From: Amphiura filiformis
Lineage: Eukaryota > Echinodermata > Ophiuroidea > Amphilepidida > Amphiuridae
Assembly: GCF_039555335.1 (NCBI RefSeq)
Contig: NC_092636.1
Coordinates: 3,935,371 to 3,999,370, forward strand
DNA: 64,000 nt
Direction: 5' to 3'
Positions 46,916 through 59,183 of this stretch are shown here, in pieces (within the stretch, counting starts at the first letter, position 1; each line of letters opens with the position of its first letter). The notes under the pieces are model-generated. The model made no database searches and had not been told where the DNA came from. It saw nothing but the letters and a program-made list of their open reading frames with translations. Both the position numbers and the translations under genes were made by a program.

Positions 46916-47315
46916 TAAGGCCAATGAAAGTCGATTCCGAGTTTATCGTCCCCCGCCCGCGTCACTTTTTGGACACCAAAAACACCCGCGCCAAATTTTC
47001 AAAAATGCCAAAATAATTCATTATTTTCAAAGTATCAGTGTTTTCACCAGTTTTAGCAATTGGAAACATATATTTTTGTTTGTAAAACATATAAATTTAT
47101 AACTTGGAACCAAAACCAGTCTCTTTTCTAACTTTTCTAGTCCCTACCCATATAAAAACATGTTTATAAATAACATGTATGAGTGTGGCTTTAAATCAAC
47201 ACTCACTTTAGGTCAATAATGAAATCTGATGAAATAATGAAAAATGAAAAAGTCACCTCACCAACCTGGAAAAAAAAAGGGACGATAAACTCGGAATCGA
47301 CTTTCATTGGCCTAA
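46916..47315. mobile_element. 400-bp element with 37-bp terminal inverted repeats
   Basis: 46916-46952 (TAAGGCCAATGAAAGTCGAT ... GTTTATCGTCCC) and 47279-47315 are inverse copies with one mismatch. The interior is not self-complementary and has no transposase. High arm identity suggests recent activity or conversion. Confidence 0.92.
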
Positions 47316-49384
47316 CCCACGATATAGCGACAAGATAATTCAGTGTCTTGGATGATTAAGTTGGTTTTGTAAAGCATACACGGATCATTTAATAGTTTAT
47401 AATAACGCTGCTATACCATTAAATCATAATGTCTATTTACATGAGCAACAACACTTCCTCTATTATGTATCTGTAAACCAAACTCCATGGAAGGCGCCTT
47501 TTGAAGCTCAAGTTTAAATACCCGAAACCGCCATGCAAGCTTAATTAACCAGTGTTAAAACACCAATGGACCATTTATGTTCTAGTCATAATTGATTGTT
47601 TTATTCATAATCAGGGCCATGATCTGGATACGCTTTCTAAATCCGGATCGCTTCGGTAATAAGTAGACGGATTATTCTGTTTTTAGTATGTTGTGTAGAA
47701 AATATCAGTGTTACACGGACGGTGAAACACACCTAATGGCCAGCGAGGAAGTGTAAACCATTGAATTACTAAGACCACTGTCACTGACTGTAAGAGAATC
47801 ACGCCCAGAAACACGTTTCTAGCAAATCACAAGTTGCGTTTTCAAGAGATTTTTAAACTAAAGCAAATCATTTGTTGCACTGCTACGCATCGATGACTAT
47901 TGCGAGAGGATCTTTGTATACTTTTTCAGTGACTTCTCTGTGACAAAAGGTTTAATGAATTTAAACAAAAAATAACGTCGCGCAATAATGATTAAAGCCA
48001 ATGGACGATCTTTTTAAAATAAATTTGATTAATTTATATAAAACCTGAATTTGGGCTTATTTGTAATGTTTATCACATGTCCCGACTAACACCTAATTGG
48101 AATTCATTATGCTTGTAGAAAAGCAGAGCCATTTTGAATTATACACATGTATATCCCCTATAATAGAACTCCACTCTAAATCACAAAGATAGTCAATCTG
48201 TTTTCTTTATTATGACCTCTTTAGTTTGTCTTTAAATGGACATAAAATCATCCTGGCAGTTATTACTAATAGTATTTCATTATAAATTATGATTTAAAAA
48301 AAAAAGTTGAATTTGACGGAAATCGTGCATTATAGCTTTAAACCTTTAAAATAATACAAAGCAAATATAACATTATGACAACTGTGGTGATATATATTTC
48401 CATCATGAGGGGATATTCTTTTTTCGTTATCGAGGACTTGAAATTCTGAAGTCAGCCAAAATGAAGTCGGTCCTAATGGCAAAGATGACAGTTTGATAAT
48501 TTGCTATTTGGCAAACTTAGTATAAAATGGTGACATGGCTTTTAAAGCACGAAAACAGACAAACATAGAAACGAAAAAAGAAAGAAAAAAGCACAAAACA
48601 AAGGAAAGCTTCACAAATAAAAGGATAAGGAAAACAATTCCAAATCTTTGTTAGTAATCTTAACATTAATTTCTAGCACTGCAACCGTGTATAAGCAAGT
48701 TACATATCAAACCCCATAGGCTAAAAACTATACTGGTACGGTATAAGCTTTGATTAATTGAAAATAAATCTCACAAAGCAGAATCATATTCACCCTCAAC
48801 TTGTGATTTATAATAATAGTGTGTTATTTAAACAACAGTATTATAAATAGATCGGCATATCATAATAAAGCAATTTGTTTTTCTTCAAAAAATTGCCTTC
48901 TTCCATTCAATGACATGCCGCATTTATATGGACCAGAATAACTATAAATGAACAATGTATAAACCTATAGAGAAACGGTTAAAAAGCGTTCATTGTTGTT
49001 TATTGAATTGTCATTTCAATTCCCGATTAAATTTTCTTTTGTAGTTTTGGATAGAAAGCATAATTTAACCGTGACTGCTCTGTATACCAGTTACCCACCA
49101 GCTACCACGCGCATTGAGTCCATTGCTATTGATAGAAGTGTTGAGTTGTTACGAATACTCTTCTATATTTGATTGTACTCATGGTCAAGGTTTTTTAACT
49201 CCTGTTTTGATATCACAGAATAAAGTAAATGTACATAATCAGCTGAAAAGATTTGACATTATGTAAATATTATTGCTACTGGTAGCTTACTGGTCTTGGA
49301 ATTACAGAGTGCTAGAGCCCTTTCATATTCTTGCGTCCATTTGTGATTTAATAAGTCATACATTTTAATTTTTTGACATTTGCT
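47316..49384. other. AT-rich intergenic DNA
   Basis: No gene, RNA or clear repeat identified in about 2 kb. Confidence 0.45.
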
Positions 49385-49738
49385 TTAAGGGGTACTACAC
49401 CCCTGCCCAATTTTGTGCATATTTGTGCATTTTTCTCAAAAATTATAGCGCATTGATGACAAGTAAGATATGTATATTATAGGGGCAAGGACTACAACTA
49501 ATGTACTGGAAATTTTATTTCAGCACAGACAACAGTTGTGGAGTTACAGTCAAAAATGAGGGAAACCAATATTTGATCAATAAATCAATAACTACTTGCC
49601 TTGAGTTGCTGAATTTTCAGTGCAGTATAGTCCTTGCCCCTATAATATACATATCTTACTTGTCACCAATGCGCTATAATTTTTGAGAAAAATGCAAAAA
49701 TAGGCACAAAATTGGCCAAGGGTGTAGTACCCCCTTAA
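49385..49738. mobile_element. TTAA-flanked MITE (copy 3)
   Basis: TTAA at 49385-49388 and 49735-49738 flank the ends GGGGTACTACACCCCTGCCC and GGGTGTAGTACCCCC. It is close to copy 1 throughout (for example ATTATAGCGCATTGATGACA, GAGTTACAGTCAAAAATGAG). The frame at 49501-49686 is shared with copy 1 and reflects repeat identity, not a gene. Confidence 0.92.
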
Positions 49739-50458
49739 AGCCATGAAGTTACGATTTCTGTTAAATTTACGTTTTTTATTTGTTGCCAAAAAATACGAAA
49801 TAATAGTAGGTTTTCTGGTAATTTTAAATTAAGCCGAATAACGAGGTAAAAAAATAACTTACTATCTTGGCTTGCATTCAAATTTATTCCGTTGTCCTCC
49901 TACATATCCTACAAACACAACGAATCTGACCGATTCCAATTAAGTGTAAGCTTGCAGACATGTGTAGACATTACAAATACGTCAAAAATCAGGTTTGAAA
50001 AAAAAAATCATAAAAAAGATCGTTCATTATGGCTTTAACCTCGCTCTTTGGAATTTGATGCCGAACCCTACATTTAGCCCCTTTTTACACTCTTGGAAAA
50101 AAGTTTCCCAAGTAGAACCAATAGAGATTCTTGAGATGTCCTGAATCAAGATGACTCGGCAAAGGCCAGAACGAACCGTTTTACTCGGACCTTAAAAAGG
50201 TTCTGTATGCTGCCAGAAAGAACCATTTGGGTTCTTGCAAGAAAGCTTTCTCTCGAGGGTTCAACATACAGGATAGCCAAGAACCTTTTTATATGTGCTT
50301 ACCCCGGGTGTTAGAATAAAAATGATGCTTATTTCATTTTGTCATGTTTTGTCCTGAATATGTTAGAAGTATTGTTTTCAAAAAAGCAGAATCATGGAAT
50401 GTATAAAAATGATGCAAGAAAAATACTACCTAAATTTGACCTATATTTTTCCTGCTAT
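49739..50458. other. Intergenic DNA with a possible weak foldback
   Basis: 50095-50300 contains several AAGAACC / GGTTCT motifs in both orientations (AAAAAGGTTCTG, GAACCATTTGGGTTCTTG, CCAAGAACCTTTTT), perhaps a degenerate foldback. No gene. Confidence 0.4.
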
Positions 50459-50731
50459 ACTCCTCCTCCTCCTCATTCTCCTCCTCCTCCTCCTCTTCCT
50501 CTTCCTCTTCTTCCTCTTTTCTTTTTCTTCTTCTTCTCCTCCTCCGTCTTCTCCTCCTTCTTCTTCTCCTCCTCCTCCTTCTTCTTCTCCTCCTCCCCCT
50601 CCTCCTCTTCCTCCTCCTCTTCCTCCTCCTCCTCCTCCTTCTTCTTCTTCTCCTCCTCCTCCCCCTCGTCCTCTTCCTCCTCCTCCTCCTCTTCCTCCTC
50701 CTCCTCCTCCTCCTCCTCCTCCTCCTCCTCC
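50459..50731 (+). repeat. (TCC)n/(TTC)n trinucleotide repeat
   Basis: About 270 bp of CTC/TTC triplets, purest at 50690-50730. Ser/Pro- and Glu/Arg-rich frames on both strands are artefacts. Confidence 0.97.
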
Positions 50732-53364
50732 AAGTTCTTATTCTCAATCCTACTTCTTTAAAGCAAGTGAAACAAGTAGGACTATGTTGACTAATTTCTC
50801 ATGTACGTATGCTCGAGGTAGAGGTGTAATGCCCGTGGTGTAAATGTCACACTAAAAGCTTGTTATATACTTAATCAGCCAAATTACATAGCCAACATCA
50901 TGATGATATACGTGTTGATTTAAACATGATTGGATTACATCCTCTCCATTACACCGTATTTGATTAGTACACTAATATGTGCCCTTAATCAAAACAACCA
51001 AGTCATGTATCCTGGAAGGTTGATTACTTAAAATAATTACCAGCTATGATTTTACTTACTAATAGTAAGATTATTAGTATCAACCCAGATATTGACTAGC
51101 AAATTAAAATAATAAGAAAAACAAACCGATTTCCAATGATGATTAGATTCTAAAAAGATGAATGTCAGCGCACAAGAAAGTCGACATTTGGTCCGGTTTG
51201 AATGAATAGAATCGGTCATGGTCTGACGATGTATCCCGCCTTGGTGCTGTAAGGATAGAAAGAGGCATGCACGAGGCAGGCGACCAATATATGGCTTGTC
51301 TCTCCCGCCCGTCTCATCTGAACTGGTCTCATTCAATAACCCTATTCATCATGGTCATTACTATTGGATGAGTTCATTTTCTTGTAACTTTATATAATAC
51401 AAGACTATAGAGAGTGTGAACTATTATATAGCTTGAAGACGTGTGACTATGTTATTGTAAGCCTTGCAGAAATAGTGATTGAATAATAATAGTGAACATG
51501 GTGCAAACTGGATGGTGACAGTGATGGTTTCCGACAGAAGTCGTTCACATGGTTCGGGGTTGAAATGTTCGACAGTTCAACTTTTGTCACCCCTACCTAC
51601 ATTATAGAACGGACACTGGACTTAGGCTGGGATCAGTCCTTAAAGTTAACTTCCCTGTCTTAATGATATATAGGCCAAGTGATTTTCTTGAAACTTCTTA
51701 ATTCAAAGACAGTGCTAGCACAAAAGTACTTCTGGTCTGGTCTAAAAAGGCACATAATTTTACTTGGAATGCCCTTAATTTGACCCCGTTATACACAAAA
51801 TATATTCGTGAGAAAAACATATAATTTTATTTTAAATGTGGTGATGCTCATTTGTACAGTATTTATTATTTCTTAATTTCCTTTTATTTGGAGTAACATA
51901 CATCTATATAAAGCTTTTCAAAACGTTCTCTTGTTCTTTTTATATTCATATGCACCCTAACGCATGCATTTAAAAAAATAGTTCACGCATATCTCCATAT
52001 TCACAAGCATTAAACCTTCTTGAGAAATCGTTCAAAACTGAATTTAAATAAATCGAAAACGAGTATGAATGAAATGGGTTCATTTGGCATAATGTTCTCT
52101 ACGCTTATTTTACATACAAAATGCTGCAATATTTAGGGGAGTGCGAGTATTAAGCTGACCCTTAAGCGTCGCTTTAAGCACATAGATATTACAGAGGAAT
52201 CAATTACCTGATAAGCTCACATATATAGGTTTTTTATACACACTCTATACGCTGCACGCTATGATAATTTATTATTTGTATAATTCAAGTAATATAATTG
52301 AGAATATATGCTGCCGATTTCATGGTAGATAAATTTAATGTGATAATAATGACAATAATGATTAAAGACAGTTTTTGTTTTGAATTTAACTCCTATATGA
52401 TGTAGATGGCACATGTACAACTTCTGATTGCTTTACTCACATATTTATTGTATGCTAGATAATAGTTCTGAGCTCTTTTCACTTATAAATAAAACAATTC
52501 TATCACACCACATTTCAGACATTAAGCACCAGAAGGGTTAATAACTATTATTAATATACAATTTGAAATCAAATGTCTTCAGAAGTTGAATGTGTATATA
52601 TCATTATAATACTTTTTAATAGAAACGATTAAGCTCAATATTTTTAAAATTTGTGCTTTTTATAGTATTCTTTGCAGCCTCTCACAATAATGACGTGTAT
52701 TACTGCAGTAATTTGATTATCAACTATCAATTTTCATTTGACAGAATGTATACAATGAATAATATCAATTTGATTAATATTGCTATACCATTTTCTTGTA
52801 TACTTTATGCAGGCAACAATTTGATTCTTTCTTTTTTCAAAATTAATTTGATGGTACGAGTATATTCGACTAGATTAGTCAGAAACAGATTTAGCCATTT
52901 GGTTAAGATTAAATTATTTGATAAAATTAACATCGGTGCAATTGCAGATTATATTTTTTTATAAGTATGTTGCTTTCATTTTTATTGTTATTACGATTTT
53001 TAAATCGTAAAAGACATTGGTTAACCATTAAGAATTCTTAGACGAATTTCTGTAAAAATTATATAGAAAGTATTATTTTTGTAATTCATATTTCAGTTGA
53101 AATTCATGTAATTGTCATCTCTTTTCAACTATACTTGGACATTATTCGTTGACTATAACATCCGTGGCCATTAAGGCCGCGTATGAGGTTATCAGGATTC
53201 GTAAAAATCACGCTTTTGTTAACGTAAACATGCCTATGAGTAAACTTACATGCAAATAAGATTTTTAAAGAAAAAAAGGAGATAAAGGTACAATCTTTCT
53301 GCATGAAAAAAGGAGATATAGATACAATTTGTCTGCATGTAAGGTTTGACCTTAACAAAATGAC
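50732..53364. other. AT-rich intergenic DNA
   Basis: About 2.6 kb with no recognisable gene, RNA or repeat. The minus-strand frame at 51052-51336 and the plus-strand frame at 52653-52964 have no known domain. Confidence 0.45.
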
Positions 53365-53424
53365 AAATTGGAACTGTGCTGATGTGGTCTCTTTTAAGAG
53401 ACCACATCAGCACAGTTCCAATTT
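53365..53424. repeat. Perfect 29-bp-arm palindrome
   Basis: The left arm 53365-53393 (AAATTGGAACTGTGCTGATG ...) and the right arm 53396-53424 (... CATCAGCACAGTTCCAATTT) are exact inverses separated by only TT. Confidence 0.97.
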
Positions 53425-53524
53425 AAAATAACGCCTTTGGAAAATTAACATAGATCACAAAGATATAGATAGATATAAACTTGATAAAGAGGGAGATAGA
53501 GGGAGAATTCTTTTCCACAATTAC

Positions 53525-53738
53525 CACACACTTCTTTCAATTTAACATTTTCTCTTTCACCCTGTGGCATCATGAGTTGACATCTGCTTGACGCTTCCAT
53601 GGTTTGGGGATTAGCAAGGTCTCTTCCAGGGCAGTAGTTATCGGCATGCAGTAGCCTTAAGGAAGTCACCATCGTCCAACCGTCAAATTTTCCAGACAAT
53701 ACACGAGTGATATTTTCACAGTCTGATGGTACTCTTCC
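53525..53738 (-). CDS. Candidate orphan exon, unknown product
   Basis: A 71-codon minus-strand stretch has mixed, protein-like composition unlike the low-complexity frames nearby. It reads GRVPSDCENITRVLSG, then KFDGWTMVTSLRLLHADNY, then CPGRDLANPQTMEASSRC, and ends near KLKEVCG. It is bounded by a possible acceptor (CCAACCAG, weak pyrimidine tract) and a possible donor (G|GTAATT). It contains four cysteines and an N-x-T site, which would suit an extracellular protein. I do not recognise the family. It could equally be a fragment of a transposon gene or chance. No partner exon was found. Confidence 0.25.
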
Positions 53739-54755
53739 CTGGTTGGTACAGAATATTTTTAAAGCGCCCTTCTATTATATCGAACAAGAAAACAATATGG
53801 GAACATTTTTCATCGCTTTATACTTTTGAACCCTAAGGTACAGCGACAGTCTTCATGCCGGATGAGACAGCATCGCGTTGCTGATGTTTACCTCTGGAAA
53901 ACATCTTTCTGCCCGTCGTCTCACCGGCAGCTTCGCTAACTTCAACTTAGGCGATATACAGTTATGACAACATAGCTTGTGTATGTATTCAAATAGAAGG
54001 TACATTATCCTTGCAGGCAAACGTCTGTTCTATTTACTTTTCTTATGAAACATATTATAATATGGTTGTACTTTGAAATGGAAGAGTGCAAGGGAAGATA
54101 CCGGTCCTTTTAGGGGGCGTTGTAGGGATTAACAACCTCACCAACAATAGGTCCGGTTATGATAGGAACAGGATAGTATTCCCGATCGCGGTGAAAATCT
54201 TATACTGTGCATTATGGCCTTACTACTTCAGTTACACGGCCAATTGTGTCTGGATGTTTTATGTTAGTTTTCTCCCCGACAAAACTGTTGTAAAGAAAAA
54301 ATGGGATTTAGGACACCCATTTTGAAAAGAAAAATAGAGATTCTTTTGTGCGGATACTGTTGTGTGTGTAAACAAACAACAGATTCGCGAGTCAAGATGG
54401 TGTATAAGTAACATGGTTGCAAACAGAACTCCTTTATTCGTTTAATCTTTACCAGATTAGAGTTTCAATATACCAACAAAGAGAAACATCTCAAGAAAAA
54501 TAAGTTGTAAAGAATAAAATCAAGATATAATAGTAATTTAATGAATGAATGAGAGAACCATAGTGTAATGTTTACTGTAACTTTGTCATCAAATTTTTCA
54601 GCTGCTGCATGTGCAAGCTACTTGCTGTTTCATGTAATGTATGGTAAAAGCATGTTCCGCGTGTTTTCCCTTCATTTCCTTTGAGACATAAGTCATGGCA
54701 AGTCCGAGTTCAGGTGAGTACCAACTTTTTTTAGTATAAAGATCAGGGTTTTTTA
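53739..54755. other. Intergenic DNA
   Basis: No gene recognised. The plus-strand frame at 54086-54325 has no domain I can name. Confidence 0.4.
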
Positions 54756-55074
54756 TAGTCTTTCTTTCTTTCTTTCTTTCGTTCGTTCTTTCTTTCTTTC
54801 TTTTCTTTCTTACTTTTGTTTGTTTTCTTTCTTACTCTTGTGTTTTCTTGCTCTTAGTGTTTGATTTCTTGTTCGTTCCTCTTTCTTTCTTATTTGCTTT
54901 TTTTGTTCTTACTCTTGCCTTTTTCCTCTAAGATCCATGTATCGTCCTTCACTGAAAAGGTTATTTCCTTTTTAGCTCTTTCTTTCTTTCTTTTTCTTTC
55001 CTTCTTTCTTTCTTTATTTCTTTCGTTCTTTCTTTCTTTCTTTCTTTCTTTCGTTCTTTCTTTCGTTCGTTCGT

Positions 55075-55117
<43 letters not shown>

Positions 55118-55943
55118 GTCTACCTGTTTTTCTTTCTTTCTTTTCTTTTCTTTTCTTTTCTTATTCTTTCTTTCTGTATTTATTTTTTCTTTCTTTTTTT
55201 TCTGTTCTTCTTTCTTTCTTTCCTGTTTCTTTCTTACTTTTGTTTCTTTTCTTTCTTGCTCTTGTTTTTTCTTGCTCTTAGTGTTTGATTTCTTGTTCGT
55301 TATTGATCTTGCATTTTTCTTTCTTGCTCTTGATTTTTATTTCTTACTTTTGCTTTTTTTCTTGACCTTACTTGTTTTTTCTTACTCTTGTTATTTTCTT
55401 TCTTGCTCTTTCGTTTTCTTTTTTTGGTCTTGTTTTTTCTAGCTCTTACCTTTTCTTTTTCACGCTTGTATGTTTTCTTACTTGCTCTTTAATTTATTTA
55501 TTTCGTTCTTTCTTTTTTTTTTCTTTCTTTCTTGTTTTCTTTGTTTCTTTCTTTTTTCTTTGTTTGTTTGTTTCTTTTTTTTCTCTTTTCTTCTTTCTTT
55601 CTTTCCTTTTTCTTTCTTACTTTTGTTTCTTTTCTTTCTTGCTCTTGTTTTTTCTTGCTCTTAGTGTTTGATTTCTTGTTCGTTCCTTTTTCTTTCTTAT
55701 TTTCTTTTTTTTGTTCTTACTCTTGCCTTTTTCCTCTAAGATCCATGTATCGTCCTTCACTGAAAAGGTTATTTCCTTTTTAGCTCTTTCTTTCTTTCTT
55801 TCTTTCTTTCTTTTCTTTTTTTTTTTTTTTTTTTCTTTCTTTCTTTCTTTCTTTATTTCGTTCTTTCTTTCTTCCTTTCTTTCTGTCTACCTGTTTTTCT
55901 TTCTTTCTTTCTTTCTTTTCTTATTCTTTCTTTCTTTATTTTT

Positions 55944-55991
<48 letters not shown>

Positions 55992-56550
55992 TTTTTCTTT
56001 CTTTCTTTCTTTCCCGTTTCTTTCTTACTTTTGTTTCTTTTCTTTCTTGCTCTTGTTTTTTCTTGCTCTTAGTGTTTGATTTCTTGTTCGTTATTGCTCT
56101 TGCATTTTTTCTTTCTTGCTCTTGATTTTTATTTCTTACTTTTGCTTTTTTTCTTGACCTTACTTGTTTTTTCTTACTCTTGTTGTTTTCTTTCTTGCTC
56201 TTTCATTTTCAGTTTTTGGTCTTGTTTTTTCTTGCTTTTAGCTTCTTTTTTTTGTTCTTACTCTTGTTGTTGTTCATGCTCTTGAATTTTTCTTTCTTAC
56301 TTTTGCTTTTTTTCTTGCTCTTACTTTTTCTTTTTCAGTCATGTATATTTTCTTACTTGCTCTTTTATTTATTTATTTCGTTCTTTCTTTTCTTTATTTC
56401 GTTCTTTCTTTTTTTTTTTCTTCTTTTTTTTCCTTTCTTTCTTCCCTTCTGTCTGTCTGTGTGTCTGTCTGTGTGTCTTTCTTTCTTTTTCTTGGTATTT
56501 ATTCCTTGTTCTTGTGTTTTTTCTTGTTCTTGCTTCTTTCTTTCTCTATC
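54756..56550 (+). repeat. TTTC-rich low-complexity block with ~0.8 kb tandem duplication
   Basis: The region is nearly all TTTC/TTCT, yet it contains ordinary sequence repeated at long range. AGATCCATGTATCGTCCTTC occurs at 54931 and 55739 (808 bp apart). GTGTTTGATTTCTTGTTCGT occurs at 55281 and 56070 (about 790 bp apart). It is therefore a segmental tandem duplication of about 0.8 kb, a little over two copies, with microsatellite length changes between them. The Phe/Leu/Ser-rich frames here are artefacts. Confidence 0.93.
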
Positions 56551-57068
56551 TTGCTTTTCCTTTCTTCTTTTTCATGCTGTATTTTTTGTTCTACTGATAT
56601 TTGTAAATTCTTGTTCGCACATGCATGATTTTATAGGCATTTATGAGTAAAATAATAAAGTTTAATAAACGGTAACGGGCTGTGTTGTGGTAACATTTAG
56701 CATAATGTACATGGAATAAATAGAAAAAAAAAATAGTCATTTGATTCAGGAAAGATCAGTGATTCTACATCAATCATTTGCGATTTTCATGATTCTATGT
56801 TTTGTGATCAAAATCATCAACCTATAATTACATTCATTAGTTCACCATTATGCATTAACGACAAGTAGAATATCTGTTTCACTCTTTCGTTTTCTTTTTC
56901 TTTTGAACATTACATAACTTGTCAAGACAAGACTTATCTGTGAAAAAAACATACCAAATTATTCGTCTGGGTTTAAGGACCACAAATCACAAATAGTTAC
57001 CCAGTTATGAGGTATGAGGCTCAACAGGTCCAAGGTCAATGTACATGTTATACAGACGTGCAAAATTA
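56551..57068. other. AT-rich intergenic DNA
   Basis: Nothing recognisable. Confidence 0.4.
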
Positions 57069-57346
57069 AAGTTGCTCAAATTTTCGTACAAATGAATGCA
57101 AACTGTTCCTCAAGTTCAAGGGATTCAGAAAAAGAATAGTTTTTACTATCTCAATGTCAAGTTCAGAAGATAGATGATAAATAAATAAATACAAATTTCA
57201 TTGAATCCTATTGAATCCTACATATCTTCTGAGTCTGCTGTGCAACATGCTAACTATACATTACAGATAGTGCAAACTATTCTTTTTCTGAAACATCTAA
57301 GCTTTGCCAACAATTTGCCTCAACTTAATTTGGAGCAACTTTTGAC
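57069..57346. mobile_element. Foldback element, ~280 bp
   Basis: Left-arm phrases AAAGTTGCTCAAATT, CAGAAAAAGAATAGTTTTT and AGTTCAGAAGATAG are mirrored by ATATCTTCTGAGTCTG, CAAACTATTCTTTTTCTG and TTGGAGCAACTTTTG. The ends are not sharply defined. Confidence 0.7.
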
Positions 57347-58506
57347 CCATACACAACAAGCAAATCGACATGTGACCTTTTATGCCCCATAACTTCTTAA
57401 CGATATAGGTCGTACACGGGCAATTTTTACATTTCTGGGATCCGTGGGGGCAGACTCATAATTTGACATGTTTGAAAGTATTATTGGAATAAAATTAAAA
57501 TTGGTGCCCGCTATACAATCCTATTGGGTCATTTGGGGTCTTAAAATATTGCTTGACAGACAACAGATTCAAGTTCTGCATACCCACATTAATAAAGCTG
57601 GTTGCCAATTTTTTTTTATAGTTTTACGCAAACTTATCGCTAGGAACGCCATTTTCCCCAAAATAGAACCAGTCTAATTGACGTGGGTTTTTTTCTTGTG
57701 TACATGGCATCGGGTTGATTTCCCGTCGATAATGTGTTTCTGGAGTACGAACTTGGGACAAAGGCTGAATTTAATTGGTAATATCTATTTTCGGTCCTCT
57801 TCTCTCCCCATAGTACAGTTAGAATTGAATAAATGAGCTATGAGAACTCCGTCCTTAGGAGGGGACGTTAAGTTGTCGAGCACGTGTACAGAGAGCTATT
57901 ATATGTTCATTTATCTCGCGGTCAATGTAAAAAAGTTAACACCTGACTGTCATTTAAATCCATTCCGGTCAGTCATCGAAACTTGAAAATCTGCAGTGCG
58001 TTAATTACCACACAGTGAAGTTTAAGAACGGAAGGAAAACTTAGTTGCTTATAATCAAATTCATACTTGAATAGTAGAAACACATTCAGGACATAATATG
58101 TATAATACGTTGATAGAAAAATGGGCTTTATTTATTTATAAATATCACTTTTGCATAATTAATATTATGATTATACATTTTGGTGAGGATTTCCCAAGAC
58201 AAGGAAGTCTACCTTGGTGCTGAACTTGATAACAAAGTAGTCTTTCCAGGAAGTGGATCACCCACATAATACCAAAGATGTAATGGTGCTCATGTTCCTC
58301 ATGATAACCACGATGTAATGATGATGATGCCTCAAGGTTAAATTCATGTACATAAAGAGAGCTCCCTCCTCTAAAACTCCCAACAAGAATTAAGGGTATA
58401 CGTGCCCTTATTTGTGGGATTTTTATGGGAGGGCACTTTTAGTTTGTGTCTAAAATTCCAGTTACGTCAAAGGAGCCCATTGCGTCATTAGGCGAACGTT
58501 TACGGT
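57347..58506. other. Intergenic DNA
   Basis: No gene recognised. Short frames only. Confidence 0.4.
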
Positions 58507-58664
<158 letters not shown>

Positions 58665-58669
58665 ACTGG

Positions 58670-58857
58670 GCAAAGAGCATGTCAAGAGAAGTACGAGAAG
58701 CGATGGAGATCAGAAAGAGGGGACCAAGACCATGAATAGAGAGGAAGGCACTTATTTCCTAAGTCACGTATTTGACCCACTTTTGAAGACTGGAAGTAAG
58801 ACTACTCAAAACCGGAAGCCAGCTTCCCGGGAAAGTGGATCAGATGCTCACATCTGA
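58670..58857 (+). pseudogene. Penelope-like retroelement, C-terminal remnant
   Basis: The frame begins REVREAMEIRKRGP (58686-58727) and shifts by one base near 58725 to TMNREEGTYFLSHVFDPLLK, then stops at TGA 58855-58857. 'EA..IRK..P.MNR.EG.Y.LSH..D.LL' is the pattern I know from the C-terminal end of Penelope-like element proteins, just after the GIY-YIG endonuclease. Catalytic parts are missing upstream, where a TTTA microsatellite begins at once, so this is a 5'-truncated, frameshifted copy. The adjoining hammerhead ribozyme strongly supports the assignment. Confidence 0.72.
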
Positions 58858-58910
58858 TGAAGTCCTCCGACGAGATGGACGAAATATTAGTAAGTAAAAA
58901 CTTACTGGTT
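58840..58910 (+). ncRNA. Hammerhead ribozyme (Penelope-associated)
   Basis: CTGATGA (58854-58860) is followed by A, stem II GTCC (58862-58865), an 11-nt loop, GGAC (58877-58880), and GAAA (58881-58884). These are all the invariant core blocks of a hammerhead in the right order and spacing. After GAAA comes a stem (AGTAAGT at 58889-58895, loop AAAA, ACTTACT at 58900-58906) that could form stem III. Stem I pairing and the cleavage site are less clear, so activity is uncertain. Penelope-like elements are known to carry hammerheads in their terminal repeats. The retroelement stop codon (TGA) lies inside CTGATGA. Confidence 0.75.
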
Positions 58911-58976
58911 TTGCCAAACACAAATTACTACTTGACTATTATAAAACGTTACCAGCGATCGTTTGATACAAAATAC

Positions 58977-59183
58977 TTAGGTCCGATTTCTTGAAGCTTG
59001 GCTAGTGGTCAGGCTTCCCAAGCTAGTAGGCTAGCCCTACCAATGTGGATACAATTTATTGATTTATCTTTATAGGGATGTTTGGTGTGAAATTGTAAGC
59101 ACTTGTATATAGGACTAATTGAGCTTAAGCCTGATAGCTTAGGAAGCCTGACCACTAGCCATGCTTCGAGAAACCGGCCCCTA
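58977..59183. mobile_element. TTTCTTGAAGCTTGGCT-family foldback, intact copy
   Basis: 58977-59031 (TTAGGTCCGATTTCTTGAAG, CTTGGCTAGTGGTCAGGCTTC) mirrors 59130-59183 (GAAGCCTGACCACTAGCCAT, GCTTCGAGAAACCGGCCCCTA). A split copy of the same family lies at 14528-15966. About 207 bp, non-coding. Confidence 0.88.

Noticed and set aside
54861..56650. Phe/Leu/Ser-rich frames resembling multi-span membrane proteins
   Set aside because: They are a TTTC-rich tract translated in stop-free frames, with no conserved motif.
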